This document shows, one piece after another, positions 1-6,551 of a DNA stretch of 24,990 bases. The stretch lies in IMG/VR virus record IMGVR_UViG_3300046028_002005, positions 1-24,990 of that record; one strand, written 5' to 3'. The stretch is from a virus. The notes under the pieces were generated by a model, which was not told the origin of the DNA, did not search any database, and saw only the letters and a list, made by a program, of their open reading frames with translations. The position numbers and the translations under genes are program-made. Positions within the stretch are counted from its first letter, which is position 1. Each line of letters begins with the position of its first letter.

Positions 1-1
1 A

Positions 2-187
2 AATCACGGAGCGTATGGCATTGGTTCTGGTGGTCAACTTGCTCTTGGCTACCTGTATTCAATTGTCAAACCTGATATGGACCTAGCCTATTCAAAGAGA
101 CACGCCCGTAGAGCCGTAGAGATTGCTTCGGTCCTTGACGCTAACACTAACAAGCCCTTACAGTTAGTGGTCCAGGAAAGGATGTAG
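2..187 (+). CDS. Ntn-hydrolase / HslV-like peptidase, C-terminal part
   Basis: The gene enters from the left edge, so only its last 61 codons are visible. The frame opens at base 2 and ends in TAG. The visible protein begins with a GxYGIGSGGQLALGYL segment followed by an alpha-helical stretch with regularly spaced alanines. This resembles the IGSGG-x-A-x-G core of proteasome beta-subunit/HslV-type Ntn hydrolases, which cut proteins in a self-compartmented barrel. The catalytic N-terminal threonine or serine would lie outside the window and cannot be checked. The stop overlaps the next start by one base. The fold assignment rests on one motif, so it is moderately sure; a phage protease of this type could act in head maturation or on host proteins. 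Confidence 0.5.
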   Translation, partial: NHGAYGIGSGGQLALGYLYSIVKPDMDLAYSKRHARRAVEIASVLDANTNKPLQLVVQERM

Positions 188-387
188 TGATGCACAAGAC
201 ACTAGAGTACGCACTCAGTGAAGCATTAAATAGTGGGTACCAAGCAGGTCGTGTTGGTAGTTCCTTTGATTCAATGGCATTGCGTGAGCAAATGGCACAG
301 TTGATTGAGAACTATGAAATTAAAAATGAGAACGCACAAGGTATGAAGATGATTGCACTTGCAATAATAAGGGGGCATAGTGATTGA
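187..387 (+). CDS. Hypothetical small protein
   Basis: A 66-codon reading frame starts at GTG 187, or at the adjacent ATG 190, which would remove one residue. It overlaps the previous stop by one base and the next gene by eight, as is usual in this operon. The product is soluble-looking and helical, with no cysteines, membrane segment or recognisable motif. I do not recognise a family. Its place between the peptidase-like gene and the Cas4-like nuclease suggests only that it is transcribed with the replication genes. Confidence 0.6.
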   Translation: MMHKTLEYALSEALNSGYQAGRVGSSFDSMALREQMAQLIENYEIKNENAQGMKMIALAIIRGHSD

Positions 388-1321
388 TCCTAAAGAACTG
401 CTACTGACTGCACTTAAAGCAGGCGATGCAAAGCGTTCACGTTCTACACAAGTGCAGATAGGACCATCAGAGTTAGGTGGTTGTCGTCGTAAGGTCTGGT
501 ATAGATTAAATGACCAACCTGAAACCAATGACAACGAGATGAAACTCGCTGCCATTATGGGTACTGCTATTCACGCAGAGATTGAAAGAGCATTAGCAGA
601 TAACCCAGATGTATTGATTGAAACATTAGTTGAACACAACGGTATGAAGGCACACATTGACTGCTATGTACCAGCCACTGGTGATGTCATTGACTGGAAG
701 ACAAGCAAGGTACGTAACCTTTCATACTTCCCATCAACACAGCAACGCTGGCAGGTACAGACCTACGGTTATCTACTGGCTAAGAATGGTCACGATGTAA
801 AGCGTGTATCTCTAGTTGCTATTGCACGTGATGGTGATGAGCGAGACATCAAGGTACACACAGAAGACTATGATGAAAGCGTTGCTATGCAAGCATTGAA
901 TTGGTTGGAAGCAATCAAGGGTGCAGCAGAAGCACCAGATCCAGAACGCGATGCAACTTACTGCAAGTTCTATTGTAAGTTCTACGATGCATCAGGTGAG
1001 ATGGGATGCGTTGGTATAAAAAAAGAACATACACCAGTGACTGATATAGTCATTGAAGATGCAGACATTGACAAGAATGCATTGCTGTATCTACAATTAG
1101 CAGGACAAATCAAGGAGTTAGAGAAGCATCAGGATTCTTTGAAGGCTTCTTTTGAAGGGTTACTAGGTACTACACATTCTGGTATTGAAGTCAGTTGGAC
1201 AACAGTGCGAGGTCGTGAAAGTATTGACAGTGAAGAAGTAGAAAAACTTATTGGGTTCGTACCTAAGAAGTTTGGCAGTGAATCACAACGGCTATCAATC
1301 AAACAAACTGGAGGCAAGTAA
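380..1321 (+). CDS. Cas4/RecB-like PD-(D/E)XK nuclease with probable Fe-S cluster
   Basis: The 313-residue product has the ordered motifs of the RecB/Cas4 exonuclease family: Cys35 near the N-terminus, GTAIHAEIE at 61-69 (His65), HID at 92-94 (Asp94), IDWKT at 104-108 (Asp105, Lys107) and QxQTYGYLL around 125-133. It then has three cysteines at 195, 199 and 210. One early and three late cysteines are the known layout of the 4Fe-4S clasp in Cas4, AddB and phage relatives. The likely role is degrading or trimming DNA ends in phage recombination or host DNA breakdown. No Cas1 or Cas2 is present, so a CRISPR role is not indicated. It starts at GTG 380 inside the previous gene, and its last base is the A of the next ATG. 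Confident on fold, less so on biological role. Confidence 0.82.
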   Translation: MIDPKELLLTALKAGDAKRSRSTQVQIGPSELGGCRRKVWYRLNDQPETNDNEMKLAAIMGTAIHAEIERALADNPDVLIETLVEHNGMKAHIDCYVPATGDVIDWKTSKVRNLSYFPSTQQRWQVQTYGYLLAKNGHDVKRVSLVAIARDGDERDIKVHTEDYDESVAMQALNWLEAIKGAAEAPDPERDATYCKFYCKFYDASGEMGCVGIKKEHTPVTDIVIEDADIDKNALLYLQLAGQIKELEKHQDSLKASFEGLLGTTHSGIEVSWTTVRGRESIDSEEVEKLIGFVPKKFGSESQRLSIKQTGGK

Positions 1322-1698
1322 TGTCAGTAGAAGGAACAAAGTTTCAAGTCAACTACAAGTTGGCAGATGGAACACTTATCAATCTGTATGCAAAAGATAT
1401 TAAAGATTTAGAGACAGGTCTTACTGATCTATCAATGGTTTCTACTCTGATTAAATCAACAGGTAAAGAGTTTGTTAGTGGTTCATCAGCACCAACAGTT
1501 GAATCAATTGAAAAGCAATTTAATACACCACCTGTAGCAGCGTCTGCTCCTGTAGTTACTGAAGGACAAGCACCTACCTGTAGTCACGGCACTATGGCTT
1601 TCCGTAATGGAACTTCAGCACGTGGACCTTGGAGAGCGTGGATGTGTGCTGCACCAAAGGGTGCAGCAGATAAGTGCGAAGCAATCTTCCTAAGATAA
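1321..1698 (+). CDS. Hypothetical protein with C-terminal zinc-binding cysteines
   Basis: The product has 125 residues. An N-terminal beta-rich domain (about 1-55) is joined by a Ser/Pro/Ala/Thr linker (about 55-85) to a C-terminal segment with Cys87, His89, Cys109 and Cys119 around a PWRAW core. This spacing could bind one zinc ion. It starts with ATG sharing one base with the stop of the nuclease gene, so the two are probably translationally coupled. The layout of folded domain, flexible linker and small nucleic-acid-type finger, next to a nuclease, would suit a single-strand DNA-binding or nuclease-partner protein. That function is inference only. Confidence 0.7.
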   Translation: MSVEGTKFQVNYKLADGTLINLYAKDIKDLETGLTDLSMVSTLIKSTGKEFVSGSSAPTVESIEKQFNTPPVAASAPVVTEGQAPTCSHGTMAFRNGTSARGPWRAWMCAAPKGAADKCEAIFLR

Positions 1699-1702
1699 TT
1701 GA

Positions 1703-1972
1703 ATGCGGGAACCTCGTGAGTACGAGAACCCGTTATGTGCACAGATAGGTGGTGACTTCTGGTTCCCTGAAAGAGAAGAGGGAGCAGTAAGTTACGTTGA
1801 TGGTCAGTATGCGAAATCAATTTGCAGAGGATGTTCTCATAGAATTGAATGCGCTGAGTGGGGAATCCGCAAAGAAGCATTTGGTATATGGGGTGGGTTG
1901 GCACCACGTGAGCGTCTGAGTGTAAGAAGACAACGCAGAATAAATCTTGGAGGGGATGGGGAAGTTGCTTAA
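1703..1972 (+). CDS. WhiB-family iron-sulfur transcription regulator
   Basis: The 89-residue protein carries the full WhiB signature: Cys12, then Cys41-x2-Cys44-x5-Cys50 for a 4Fe-4S cluster, followed by FGIWGGL at 60-66, the beta-turn that contacts sigma factor region 4. A basic tail (RRQRR near 75-79) would bind DNA. Wbl proteins act by binding the main sigma factor of the host RNA polymerase and are confined to Actinobacteria and their phages, which identifies the host group. Phage copies such as TM4 WhiBTM4 interfere with host WhiB2 function. It starts at ATG 1703, four bases after the preceding stop, and its end overlaps the ATPase gene. A sigma-like gene lies further along the operon. 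Confidence 0.93.
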   Translation: MREPREYENPLCAQIGGDFWFPEREEGAVSYVDGQYAKSICRGCSHRIECAEWGIRKEAFGIWGGLAPRERLSVRRQRRINLGGDGEVA

Positions 1973-2798
1973 TCTAAAGCGGGCACTGGGCACCAGCACT
2001 ATTAAGGCTGTGCCCCTGCCTGATGTATGGACTGGCCTTGCTGGTGAGTCCATTAAGTTTAGACGAGGGCAAGTATGTATGGTTGCTGCTGCACCGAATG
2101 CTGGTAAGAGTATGTTTGCTCTTGTCTATGCAATCAAGGCAAAGGTACCAACACTTTTCTTTTCAGCCGATACTGATACTGCTACAGTCTTAATGCGTTC
2201 AGCAGCGCAGATCTCAGGGCATACACAGTTAACAGTTGAATCCAATATGGAATATAAAGATGACTTCTACGCTGACCACCTAAATAAAATGTCGCACATA
2301 CAATGGGTCTTTGATTCAAGTCCATCACTCGATGACATTGAATTAGAAATCAAAGCCTACGTTGAACTCTTTGGCATAGCACCTGAGTTAATTATCATTG
2401 ATAACTTAATGAATGTTGCAGCCGAAACAGACAATGAATGGGCAGGACTACGTGCAATTATGATGGAACTGCACGATATGGCACGCAAGACAGAGGCTTG
2501 TGTCTTAGTACTTCATCACGTATCAGAACAATCAGAGTATGGGTCACCGTTGATGCCACCTCCACGCCGTGCTATACACGGTAAGGTCAGTCAGTTACCC
2601 GCTCTTATACTTACACTAGGTTATGACCCATCACAGGGTATGTTGCGTGTGGCTGCAGTGAAGAATCGCTTTGGTCCACACACAGCAGATGCTTCTAAAT
2701 GGGCTACACTATTTGTTAACTTTGCAGCGTGTCAGATAGGAGACCAAGATGCACAAGGCAGGGCATACTTGCACTCTAATATGCAGACGGTGTACTAA
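1956..2798 (+). CDS. RecA/DnaB-like AAA ATPase (RepA-type replicative helicase or recombinase)
   Basis: A P-loop ATPase of about 280 residues. Visible motifs are Walker A APNAGKS near residues 46-52, a FFSADTD strand after it (RecA/DnaB-like motif 1a position), Walker B ELIIIDNL near 144-151 and VLVLHHVSE near 183-191. The last is the sensor-type strand found in RepA/DnaB_C proteins. It probably forms a ring that moves on or opens DNA during phage replication. The start is uncertain: TTG 1947, ATG 1956 and TTG 1965 are in frame. The GGAGGGG at 1949-1955 sits too close to ATG 1956 and best spaces TTG 1965. The 5' end overlaps whiB. The stop overlaps the next ATG (TAATG). Confidence 0.82.
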   Translation: MGKLLNLKRALGTSTIKAVPLPDVWTGLAGESIKFRRGQVCMVAAAPNAGKSMFALVYAIKAKVPTLFFSADTDTATVLMRSAAQISGHTQLTVESNMEYKDDFYADHLNKMSHIQWVFDSSPSLDDIELEIKAYVELFGIAPELIIIDNLMNVAAETDNEWAGLRAIMMELHDMARKTEACVLVLHHVSEQSEYGSPLMPPPRRAIHGKVSQLPALILTLGYDPSQGMLRVAAVKNRFGPHTADASKWATLFVNFAACQIGDQDAQGRAYLHSNMQTVY

Positions 2799-2932
2799 TG
2801 CATAAAGAGAAGAGCATTGGAAAGATCTGGCTATGTATTGGTATCAGTAAGCAGATAGCATTCGGCTTTGTAATTAATAAATACTTTGTCAGTGTTGATG
2901 TTGGACCATTCTATATAACGGTGGAGTTCTAA
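2798..2932 (+). CDS. Hypothetical 44-residue protein
   Basis: A short frame is linked at both ends by TAATG stop-start overlaps, to the ATPase gene before it and the resolvase gene after it. That makes a real coupled gene likely even though no strong ribosome site is visible. The product is rich in aromatic and beta-forming residues (FGFVINKYFVSVDVGPFYI). It has one cysteine and is not hydrophobic enough for a clear membrane helix. The alternating pattern suggests a small beta-hairpin protein. I cannot assign a function. Confidence 0.6.
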   Translation: MHKEKSIGKIWLCIGISKQIAFGFVINKYFVSVDVGPFYITVEF

Positions 2933-3282
2933 TGGCTAACAAGAACGGACGTAAAGGTTCTCAGTTTGAGACAGATGTAATGAAGTGGCTCCGCAATGCG
3001 GGTGCTATGGCAGAACGTTTGACTAAGGCTGGGGCAAAGGATGAAGGAGATATGGTTGTTATCATATCTGGGGAAACTTACATCCTTGAACTCAAGAACA
3101 GGCAGACCCTTTCCCTGCCTGAGTTCTGGAGAGAAGCGCAAGTTGAGGCGCTTAACTATGCAAAGGCACGAGGTCTTGGGGAAGTACCTATGTCTTATGT
3201 TGTAGTTAAGCGTCGCAACGCATCAATAGATCAGGCTTGGGTAATCCAAGACTTAACTCAATGGCTAAAGGAGAAACAATAA
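2932..3282 (+). CDS. Hjc-like PD-(D/E)XK nuclease (putative Holliday junction resolvase)
   Basis: The 116-residue product begins with a basic GRKGSQFET segment holding Glu13. It continues with GDMVV (Asp40) and an ILELKNR strand (Glu53, Lys55). This E...GD...ExK order and the short length fit archaeal Hjc/VRR-NUC-like endonucleases, which many phages use to resolve branched DNA before packaging. It starts with ATG overlapping the previous stop and ends overlapping the next ATG. Recombination-associated neighbours (Cas4-like nuclease, RecA-like ATPase) agree with the role. The catalytic residues are visible; junction specificity is inferred. Confidence 0.78.
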   Translation: MANKNGRKGSQFETDVMKWLRNAGAMAERLTKAGAKDEGDMVVIISGETYILELKNRQTLSLPEFWREAQVEALNYAKARGLGEVPMSYVVVKRRNASIDQAWVIQDLTQWLKEKQ

Positions 3283-3377
3283 TGCCAGTACCAGGTGGAG
3301 AAATAACAACGACAGAGATACTAGTACCAGAAGTTGAACCAGAAGAAGTAGATGATAGTTCAACTAAGCAAGGATGA
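3282..3377 (+). CDS. Hypothetical acidic 31-residue protein
   Basis: A 31-codon frame starts in the TAATG overlap with the resolvase stop and has AAAGGAG about eight bases upstream, a good ribosome site. The product is strongly acidic and proline-containing (PEVEPEEVDD) and probably disordered. Its 3' end overlaps the start of the next gene by 26 bases in another frame. It may be a true micropeptide or a leader that couples translation of the next gene. No function can be given. Confidence 0.45.
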   Translation: MPVPGGEITTTEILVPEVEPEEVDDSSTKQG

Positions 3378-3837
3378 GGTACGAGTCTGTACCTTGTTAG
3401 CAACAGAGCGTTGGCTCGCTAAGTATGGGTCAGTAGACAGACCTAACTATGCAGAAGGTAAGAAGAACGGCTACTTAGAGCACGAACTTCTTGCTAATGT
3501 GCGGGCCAACGTATCTGAGTGGGCTGTTGCATCATTGACTGATACTGCGTGGAACGTACCGTGGTATCCCAATGAACTACACCCACGCCGTGCAAAACTA
3601 CCTGATGTTGGTAACAACTTTGAGGTACGCACTGTACGCACACGTGATTCTATTCCATTCTGGAGTAAGGATAACGGGAAGATCTTAGTAGGCACAAAGA
3701 TTCTTGATGAAGATTATTACTCACAGGTTGAAGTCTATGGTTACTGTAACCCTGAAGAGTATGCAACGTCCCAGTACAGGGATGAGGTTATCGGTGGCTG
3801 GCGTGTACCAGTAACTGAACTGAAGGAGTTCAAATGA
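3352..3837 (+). CDS. Hypothetical protein, possible PD-(D/E)XK-like fold
   Basis: The product has 161 residues. A helical first half contains NGYLEHELLANVRANVSEW (about 39-57). It is followed by LPDVGNNFEVRT at 83-94, a polar loop, and strands near VLGTKILDEDYYSQVEVYGY. The pattern of helix with conserved-looking Glu, then D-(x)5-E-V-R, then strands resembles the core of restriction-endonuclease-like folds in which Arg replaces the usual Lys. That reading is inference from pattern only. It begins at ATG 3352 inside the 31-residue gene and ends in an ATGA overlap with the next gene. Confidence 0.68.
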   Translation: MIVQLSKDEVRVCTLLATERWLAKYGSVDRPNYAEGKKNGYLEHELLANVRANVSEWAVASLTDTAWNVPWYPNELHPRRAKLPDVGNNFEVRTVRTRDSIPFWSKDNGKILVGTKILDEDYYSQVEVYGYCNPEEYATSQYRDEVIGGWRVPVTELKEFK

Positions 3838-4013
3838 TTTGTTCTAACTGTATGAAAGGTGGAGAAGAGAACTCTCTTACCCATTACAAACGTGCCTCTA
3901 ATTGGCACGAGAAGTGCAACGACAAGGGGTGTGTATGCCAGCACAAGACTGGTCCAGGGTACGTAAAGCGGGAGGGTTCAAAGGTCCCGTTGATGCAAAC
4001 ACAATCCCCATAG
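3834..4013 (+). CDS. Small zinc-finger-like protein, 59 residues
   Basis: The frame starts with ATG 3834 in an ATGA overlap with the previous stop. The product has Cys3-x2-Cys6, then Cys28, Cys33, Cys35 and His37, enough ligands for one or two zinc sites. The rest is basic and polar. Its 3' third overlaps the primase zinc-finger gene, which begins at ATG 3935 in another frame. Its position directly before the primase genes suggests a nucleic-acid-related role, but nothing more specific can be said. Confidence 0.6.
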   Translation: MICSNCMKGGEENSLTHYKRASNWHEKCNDKGCVCQHKTGPGYVKREGSKVPLMQTQSP

Positions 4014-4312
4014 GATTAATAGTTACCCACTATGGTGGGGAAGTAAGAGAGGGTAGGTCAGCATCTGTTAGGTGCTGCATCCACCCAGATAAAAGACGTA
4101 GTGCTGTCATCAATACTTATGACAACCTATTCTTTTGTCACACCTGTGGGAAGGGTGGCAATGCAGTAAATGTTGTCGGGATAATAGAGAACTTGGAGTT
4201 TAAGGATGCACTCAAAAGAGCAATCGAAATCGTTGCTGGAAGCGGTCACACACTACAGCAAAAGTCTGGACGCAAAGGCGCTGGAGTATCTCGAAGGACG
4301 TGGGATATCTGA
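3935..4312 (+). CDS. Primase zinc-binding (CHC2) subunit
   Basis: The product has 125 residues when started at ATG 3935, which has AAGGGG about seven bases upstream; a longer in-frame start at 3902 is less likely. The CHC2 finger is clear: Cys47 or Cys48, His50, Cys68-x2-Cys71 around the NLFFCHTCGKGGNA segment, followed by a helix ALKRAIEIV at 92-100. In DnaG-type primases this module recognises the template start site and is normally fused to the Toprim catalytic core. Here the frame closes soon after the helix. The core is encoded separately in another frame, overlapping by 107 bases. The last ~22 residues, in the overlap, look unstructured. Confidence 0.82.
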   Translation: MPAQDWSRVRKAGGFKGPVDANTIPIGLIVTHYGGEVREGRSASVRCCIHPDKRRSAVINTYDNLFFCHTCGKGGNAVNVVGIIENLEFKDALKRAIEIVAGSGHTLQQKSGRKGAGVSRRTWDI

Positions 4313-4847
4313 AGACGTTGCTCTGCAGTTTTCATTAGGACTAGTAACCGATCCTATTAATGGTCACGAAAACCACGCGGGCTGGCTTTCTATTCCATAT
4401 CTGACTGCGTTAGGTATGTGTGTAGGCGTGAAGTTCCGTAGGTTAGATGATGGAAAGCCTAAGTACGGTGCACCTACGGGACAGAAGGCTCACCTGTTTA
4501 ATGTTGCTGATATAACTATTGATTCAGGTGCCATTGTTATATGTGAAGGTGAGTTAGATGCAGTAGTTGTATCAGGTTTGATAAACATACCTGCAGTGGG
4601 TGTACCTGGAGTGCAGGCTTGGAAGCCACACTTCTCTAAGTTATTTACTGGATACGATACCGTCTACATTGTAGGTGATAATGATATCAAGGAGGACGGC
4701 ACCAATCCTGGTGCTGAGTTCTCTCGCCGTGTCTCACAAGAGGTATTGAACTCACGCATAGTATCATTGCCTGCGTCAATGGACATTAACGATTACTACC
4801 TTGCAAACGGCAAAGAAGAATCGTTAAAACTATTTGGAGGTGTGTGA
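4206..4847 (+). CDS. Primase catalytic (Toprim) subunit
   Basis: The 213-residue product opens with the primase-like KALEYLEGRGIS segment (24-35), continues with a basic strand region, and has Toprim residues Glu114 in VICEGELDAV and Asp158/Asp160 in YIVGDND. This is the RNA-polymerizing core that binds metal ions and makes primers. It lacks its own zinc finger, which the overlapping upstream gene supplies. The start at ATG 4206 has GGAG seven bases upstream, so independent initiation is well supported. It lies +1 relative to the upstream frame. The stop overlaps the next ATG (TGATG). No helicase domain is fused. Confidence 0.85.
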   Translation: MHSKEQSKSLLEAVTHYSKSLDAKALEYLEGRGISEDVALQFSLGLVTDPINGHENHAGWLSIPYLTALGMCVGVKFRRLDDGKPKYGAPTGQKAHLFNVADITIDSGAIVICEGELDAVVVSGLINIPAVGVPGVQAWKPHFSKLFTGYDTVYIVGDNDIKEDGTNPGAEFSRRVSQEVLNSRIVSLPASMDINDYYLANGKEESLKLFGGV

Positions 4848-5260
4848 TGTATGGTGATGACCGAGAACGAGTGGGTCATAATGCTACAGACTTTGCAGCA
4901 TATGGGCTTTCACATCTTGCACCACGACAGGAAGACGCAGACCATACTCATACGCCCGCAGCCAACCCGTTAGTAGATCACGCTGCCGTTACTGGCTATC
5001 GTGCACTGGGTGTATCAACTGAAGACCTAACATCCTTTATTGAATCCTTTGCATCTCTTCGTGCTATGCGTGTCAAGGGTGTGGGCCACGACCAGTACTC
5101 ACACGCTAAGGGTCAGAAGTTTGAGTCCTTTACCACATCAGATACCATCAGAGAATTGATTGAAGAGTTAGCAGATGCCAGTAATTACATTGACTTCCTT
5201 GCTATCAAACTACTTAACATCCAACACACTATAGATTTGGTGCTACCTGACTGTGACTGA
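4847..5260 (+). CDS. MazG-like all-alpha NTP pyrophosphohydrolase-like protein
   Basis: The product is 137 residues. The start is set at ATG 4847 because GGAGG at 4836-4840 is six bases away; the GTG at 4844 is too close. The C-terminal half holds a helix with RELIEELADASNYIDF (102-117), an ExxE...ExxD-like pattern found in MazG and related phage nucleotide pyrophosphohydrolases, which clean or adjust dNTP pools. A preceding helix pair (about 60-95) completes a possible four-helix core. The N-terminal 45 residues are histidine- and acid-rich and may be disordered. Not all classical metal ligands can be confirmed by eye. Confidence 0.6.
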   Translation: MYGDDRERVGHNATDFAAYGLSHLAPRQEDADHTHTPAANPLVDHAAVTGYRALGVSTEDLTSFIESFASLRAMRVKGVGHDQYSHAKGQKFESFTTSDTIRELIEELADASNYIDFLAIKLLNIQHTIDLVLPDCD

Positions 5261-5882
5261 ACCCAACCCAATACTCAATGACATTGTGCCTAGTGTAGTA
5301 AGTCTTGTGCACCGTCGCTATCGTAAGTATGTAGACCGTGCTGACCTAACGCAAGAAGCATACGCTTGGTTGATGACACGTGTGGTGTACTTCAATGGGT
5401 TACTAGAAGAAGAGAACGAGTCAGTGCGCTTGGCTAATCAAAGGCGTATAGGCTGGCAGATGAAGCGTGCTATCGAACGCTATGCCCGCAAAGAGAAGGC
5501 TACTCGATCTGGGTATCAGACCAATGATGAATCCTTCTACGATGTTATTACTATTGCACAACTGTTACCTTATGTTATCGCAAGCGTTGTCAATGACACT
5601 GCCATTGAACAGGCACAGAACCTAGTCAATGATGGCACACCACGTAAACCTTCTGCTCCTTCTGAGGGTGGCAACCTGTTGGCTACGCTCATTGATATCA
5701 AGAAGTCTTATGAATTACTAGATGAAGATGAGCAGAAGATACTACGCCTGAGATACCACGAGAACTATACGCTGCAACAGTTGAGTGAGGTTCTTGAGTG
5801 TGCTATCTCTACTGCAGATCGAAGATGTGGTAATGCTTTGCGTAAACTACTTAACTTTATGGGAGGGGAGTCACCTTACTAA
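5253..5882 (+). CDS. Sigma-70-like / ECF-like transcription factor
   Basis: The product has 209 residues. The N-terminal part contains YVDRADLTQEAYAWLM (26-41), like the DLxQE core of sigma region 2. A middle segment (about 85-145) is poorly structured. The C-terminal segment LLDEDEQKILRLRYHENYTLQQLSEVL... (155-200) reads as a sigma region 4 helix-turn-helix. It may redirect RNA polymerase to phage promoters; a non-sigma HTH regulator is the main alternative. The GTG start overlaps the previous stop by eight bases, and the stop overlaps the next ATG (TAATG). WhiB proteins bind sigma region 4, so having both in one operon is notable. Confidence 0.7.
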   Translation: MTEPNPILNDIVPSVVSLVHRRYRKYVDRADLTQEAYAWLMTRVVYFNGLLEEENESVRLANQRRIGWQMKRAIERYARKEKATRSGYQTNDESFYDVITIAQLLPYVIASVVNDTAIEQAQNLVNDGTPRKPSAPSEGGNLLATLIDIKKSYELLDEDEQKILRLRYHENYTLQQLSEVLECAISTADRRCGNALRKLLNFMGGESPY

Positions 5883-6055
5883 TGATATATGACTATGAAT
5901 GTCCAGGATGTGGTGATGTGCGACAGATAGAGCGCAAGATGACTGACCCCGAAGAGACATACATCTGTACCAATTGTCACAATGAGTTCAGACGTGTGTG
6001 GACTTCTCCTCCTGTGCAATTCAAGGGCAAAGGCTTCTACTCTACGGACAAATAA
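5882..6055 (+). CDS. FmdB-type zinc ribbon protein
   Basis: A 57-residue protein with MIYDYECPGCG at the start (Cys7, Cys10), a second knuckle CTNC (Cys29, Cys32) and a tail SPPVQFKGKGFYSTD. This is the classic FmdB/CxxC zinc-ribbon pattern, including the FKGxGFYxTD ending. Members are widespread in bacteria and actinophages; their molecular role is not well established. It starts in a TAATG overlap with the sigma-like gene and is the last gene of the rightward operon. Its TAA lies at the base of the terminator hairpin. Confidence 0.88.
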   Translation: MIYDYECPGCGDVRQIERKMTDPEETYICTNCHNEFRRVWTSPPVQFKGKGFYSTDK

Positions 6056-6093
6056 AGAACCCCACCGCAGGAAGGGTAGCGGTGAGGTTCTTT
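6054..6093. terminator. Bidirectional intrinsic terminator between convergent operons
   Basis: AAGAACCCCACCGC (6055-6068) pairs with GCGGTGAGGTTCTT (6079-6092), a 14-pair stem with one mismatch and a 10-base loop. The plus strand leaves TTCTTT at the 3' side, and the minus strand reads TTCTTTATTT. It lies just after the FmdB gene and 33 bases beyond the end of the minus-strand lysozyme gene, so it can stop both operons. Confidence 0.85.
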
Positions 6094-6125
6094 GTGCCCG
6101 AAGAAGAGGATGCACTTATAGTGTA

Positions 6126-6551
6126 TCAGTACCAGCCTCGTCTGTTGCTATGTTGGAGAGCGCGACACGCAGATTTTCCGTAGCGATGGTCAAGGTATCG
6201 TAGACCGTGTAAGACTTGGAGTTCAGGCTGGCTACTACGTTCTCTAAGGAGTTGAGCAATTCCGTAAGCCGTGCTTCTTGGGTTGTCGGCGAGGTGGTCA
6301 AACCTGCTCTCACGGGTCCAAAGGGTGAGCAGACACTGGATCTGGTTGTGGTTGTAACCGAGTGCTCTCGCGTAACTAACCGTAAGTGCTCTGTTCTCAC
6401 GCTTCTCCTCCATTGTCGCCTTCGTCCGTGCCTTTAGATAGGTTTTCTTTGAGGACAGGGGCACCTCGCCCGTCTGCTGTGCGGACACGAACACCGACAA
6501 CAGGGATAGTATTACCATCAAGGTCAAGCCACGTTTTACCTTCTTGTTCAT
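6126..6551 (-). CDS. Secreted lysozyme / lytic transglycosylase-like protein
   Basis: From ATG 6551 the product is 141 residues. Residues 1-25 form a near-ideal Sec signal peptide: basic NKKVKR, a hydrophobic core LTLMVILSLLSVFV, and VSA before QQ as cleavage site. The catalytic domain begins near residue 53. It holds LWTRESRF (Glu81, the expected catalytic acid of the SLT/goose lysozyme type), NPRSTAYGIAQLL (90-102), YLDHRYG and a final RRGWY. It probably cuts peptidoglycan after export. GGAG lies ten bases before ATG 6551. A shorter form without signal could start at ATG 6413 (GAAGG upstream). The first 155 bases overlap the upstream gene in another frame. Confidence 0.78.
   Translation of the reverse strand: MNKKVKRGLTLMVILSLLSVFVSAQQTGEVPLSSKKTYLKARTKATMEEKRENRALTVSYARALGYNHNQIQCLLTLWTRESRFDHLADNPRSTAYGIAQLLRERSSQPELQVLHGLRYLDHRYGKSACRALQHSNRRGWY

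Noticed and set aside
380-1321. CRISPR adaptation module suggested by the Cas4-like nuclease.
   Set aside because: No Cas1, Cas2 or repeat-spacer array is visible; Cas4-like nucleases are common as stand-alone phage recombination enzymes.
1584-2053. Minus-strand frames of 78-107 codons opposite whiB and its neighbours.
   Set aside because: They lie opposite well-supported genes, lack ribosome sites and have unnatural composition.
6116-6400. A minus-strand frame of about 95 codons whose second half looks like a natural helical protein (LTELLNSLENVVASLNSKSY).
   Set aside because: It lies in an alternative frame across the intact catalytic domain of the lysozyme, has no ribosome site at its start, and its first half is unnatural. 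Probably a shadow frame, though an overlapping gene cannot be fully excluded.
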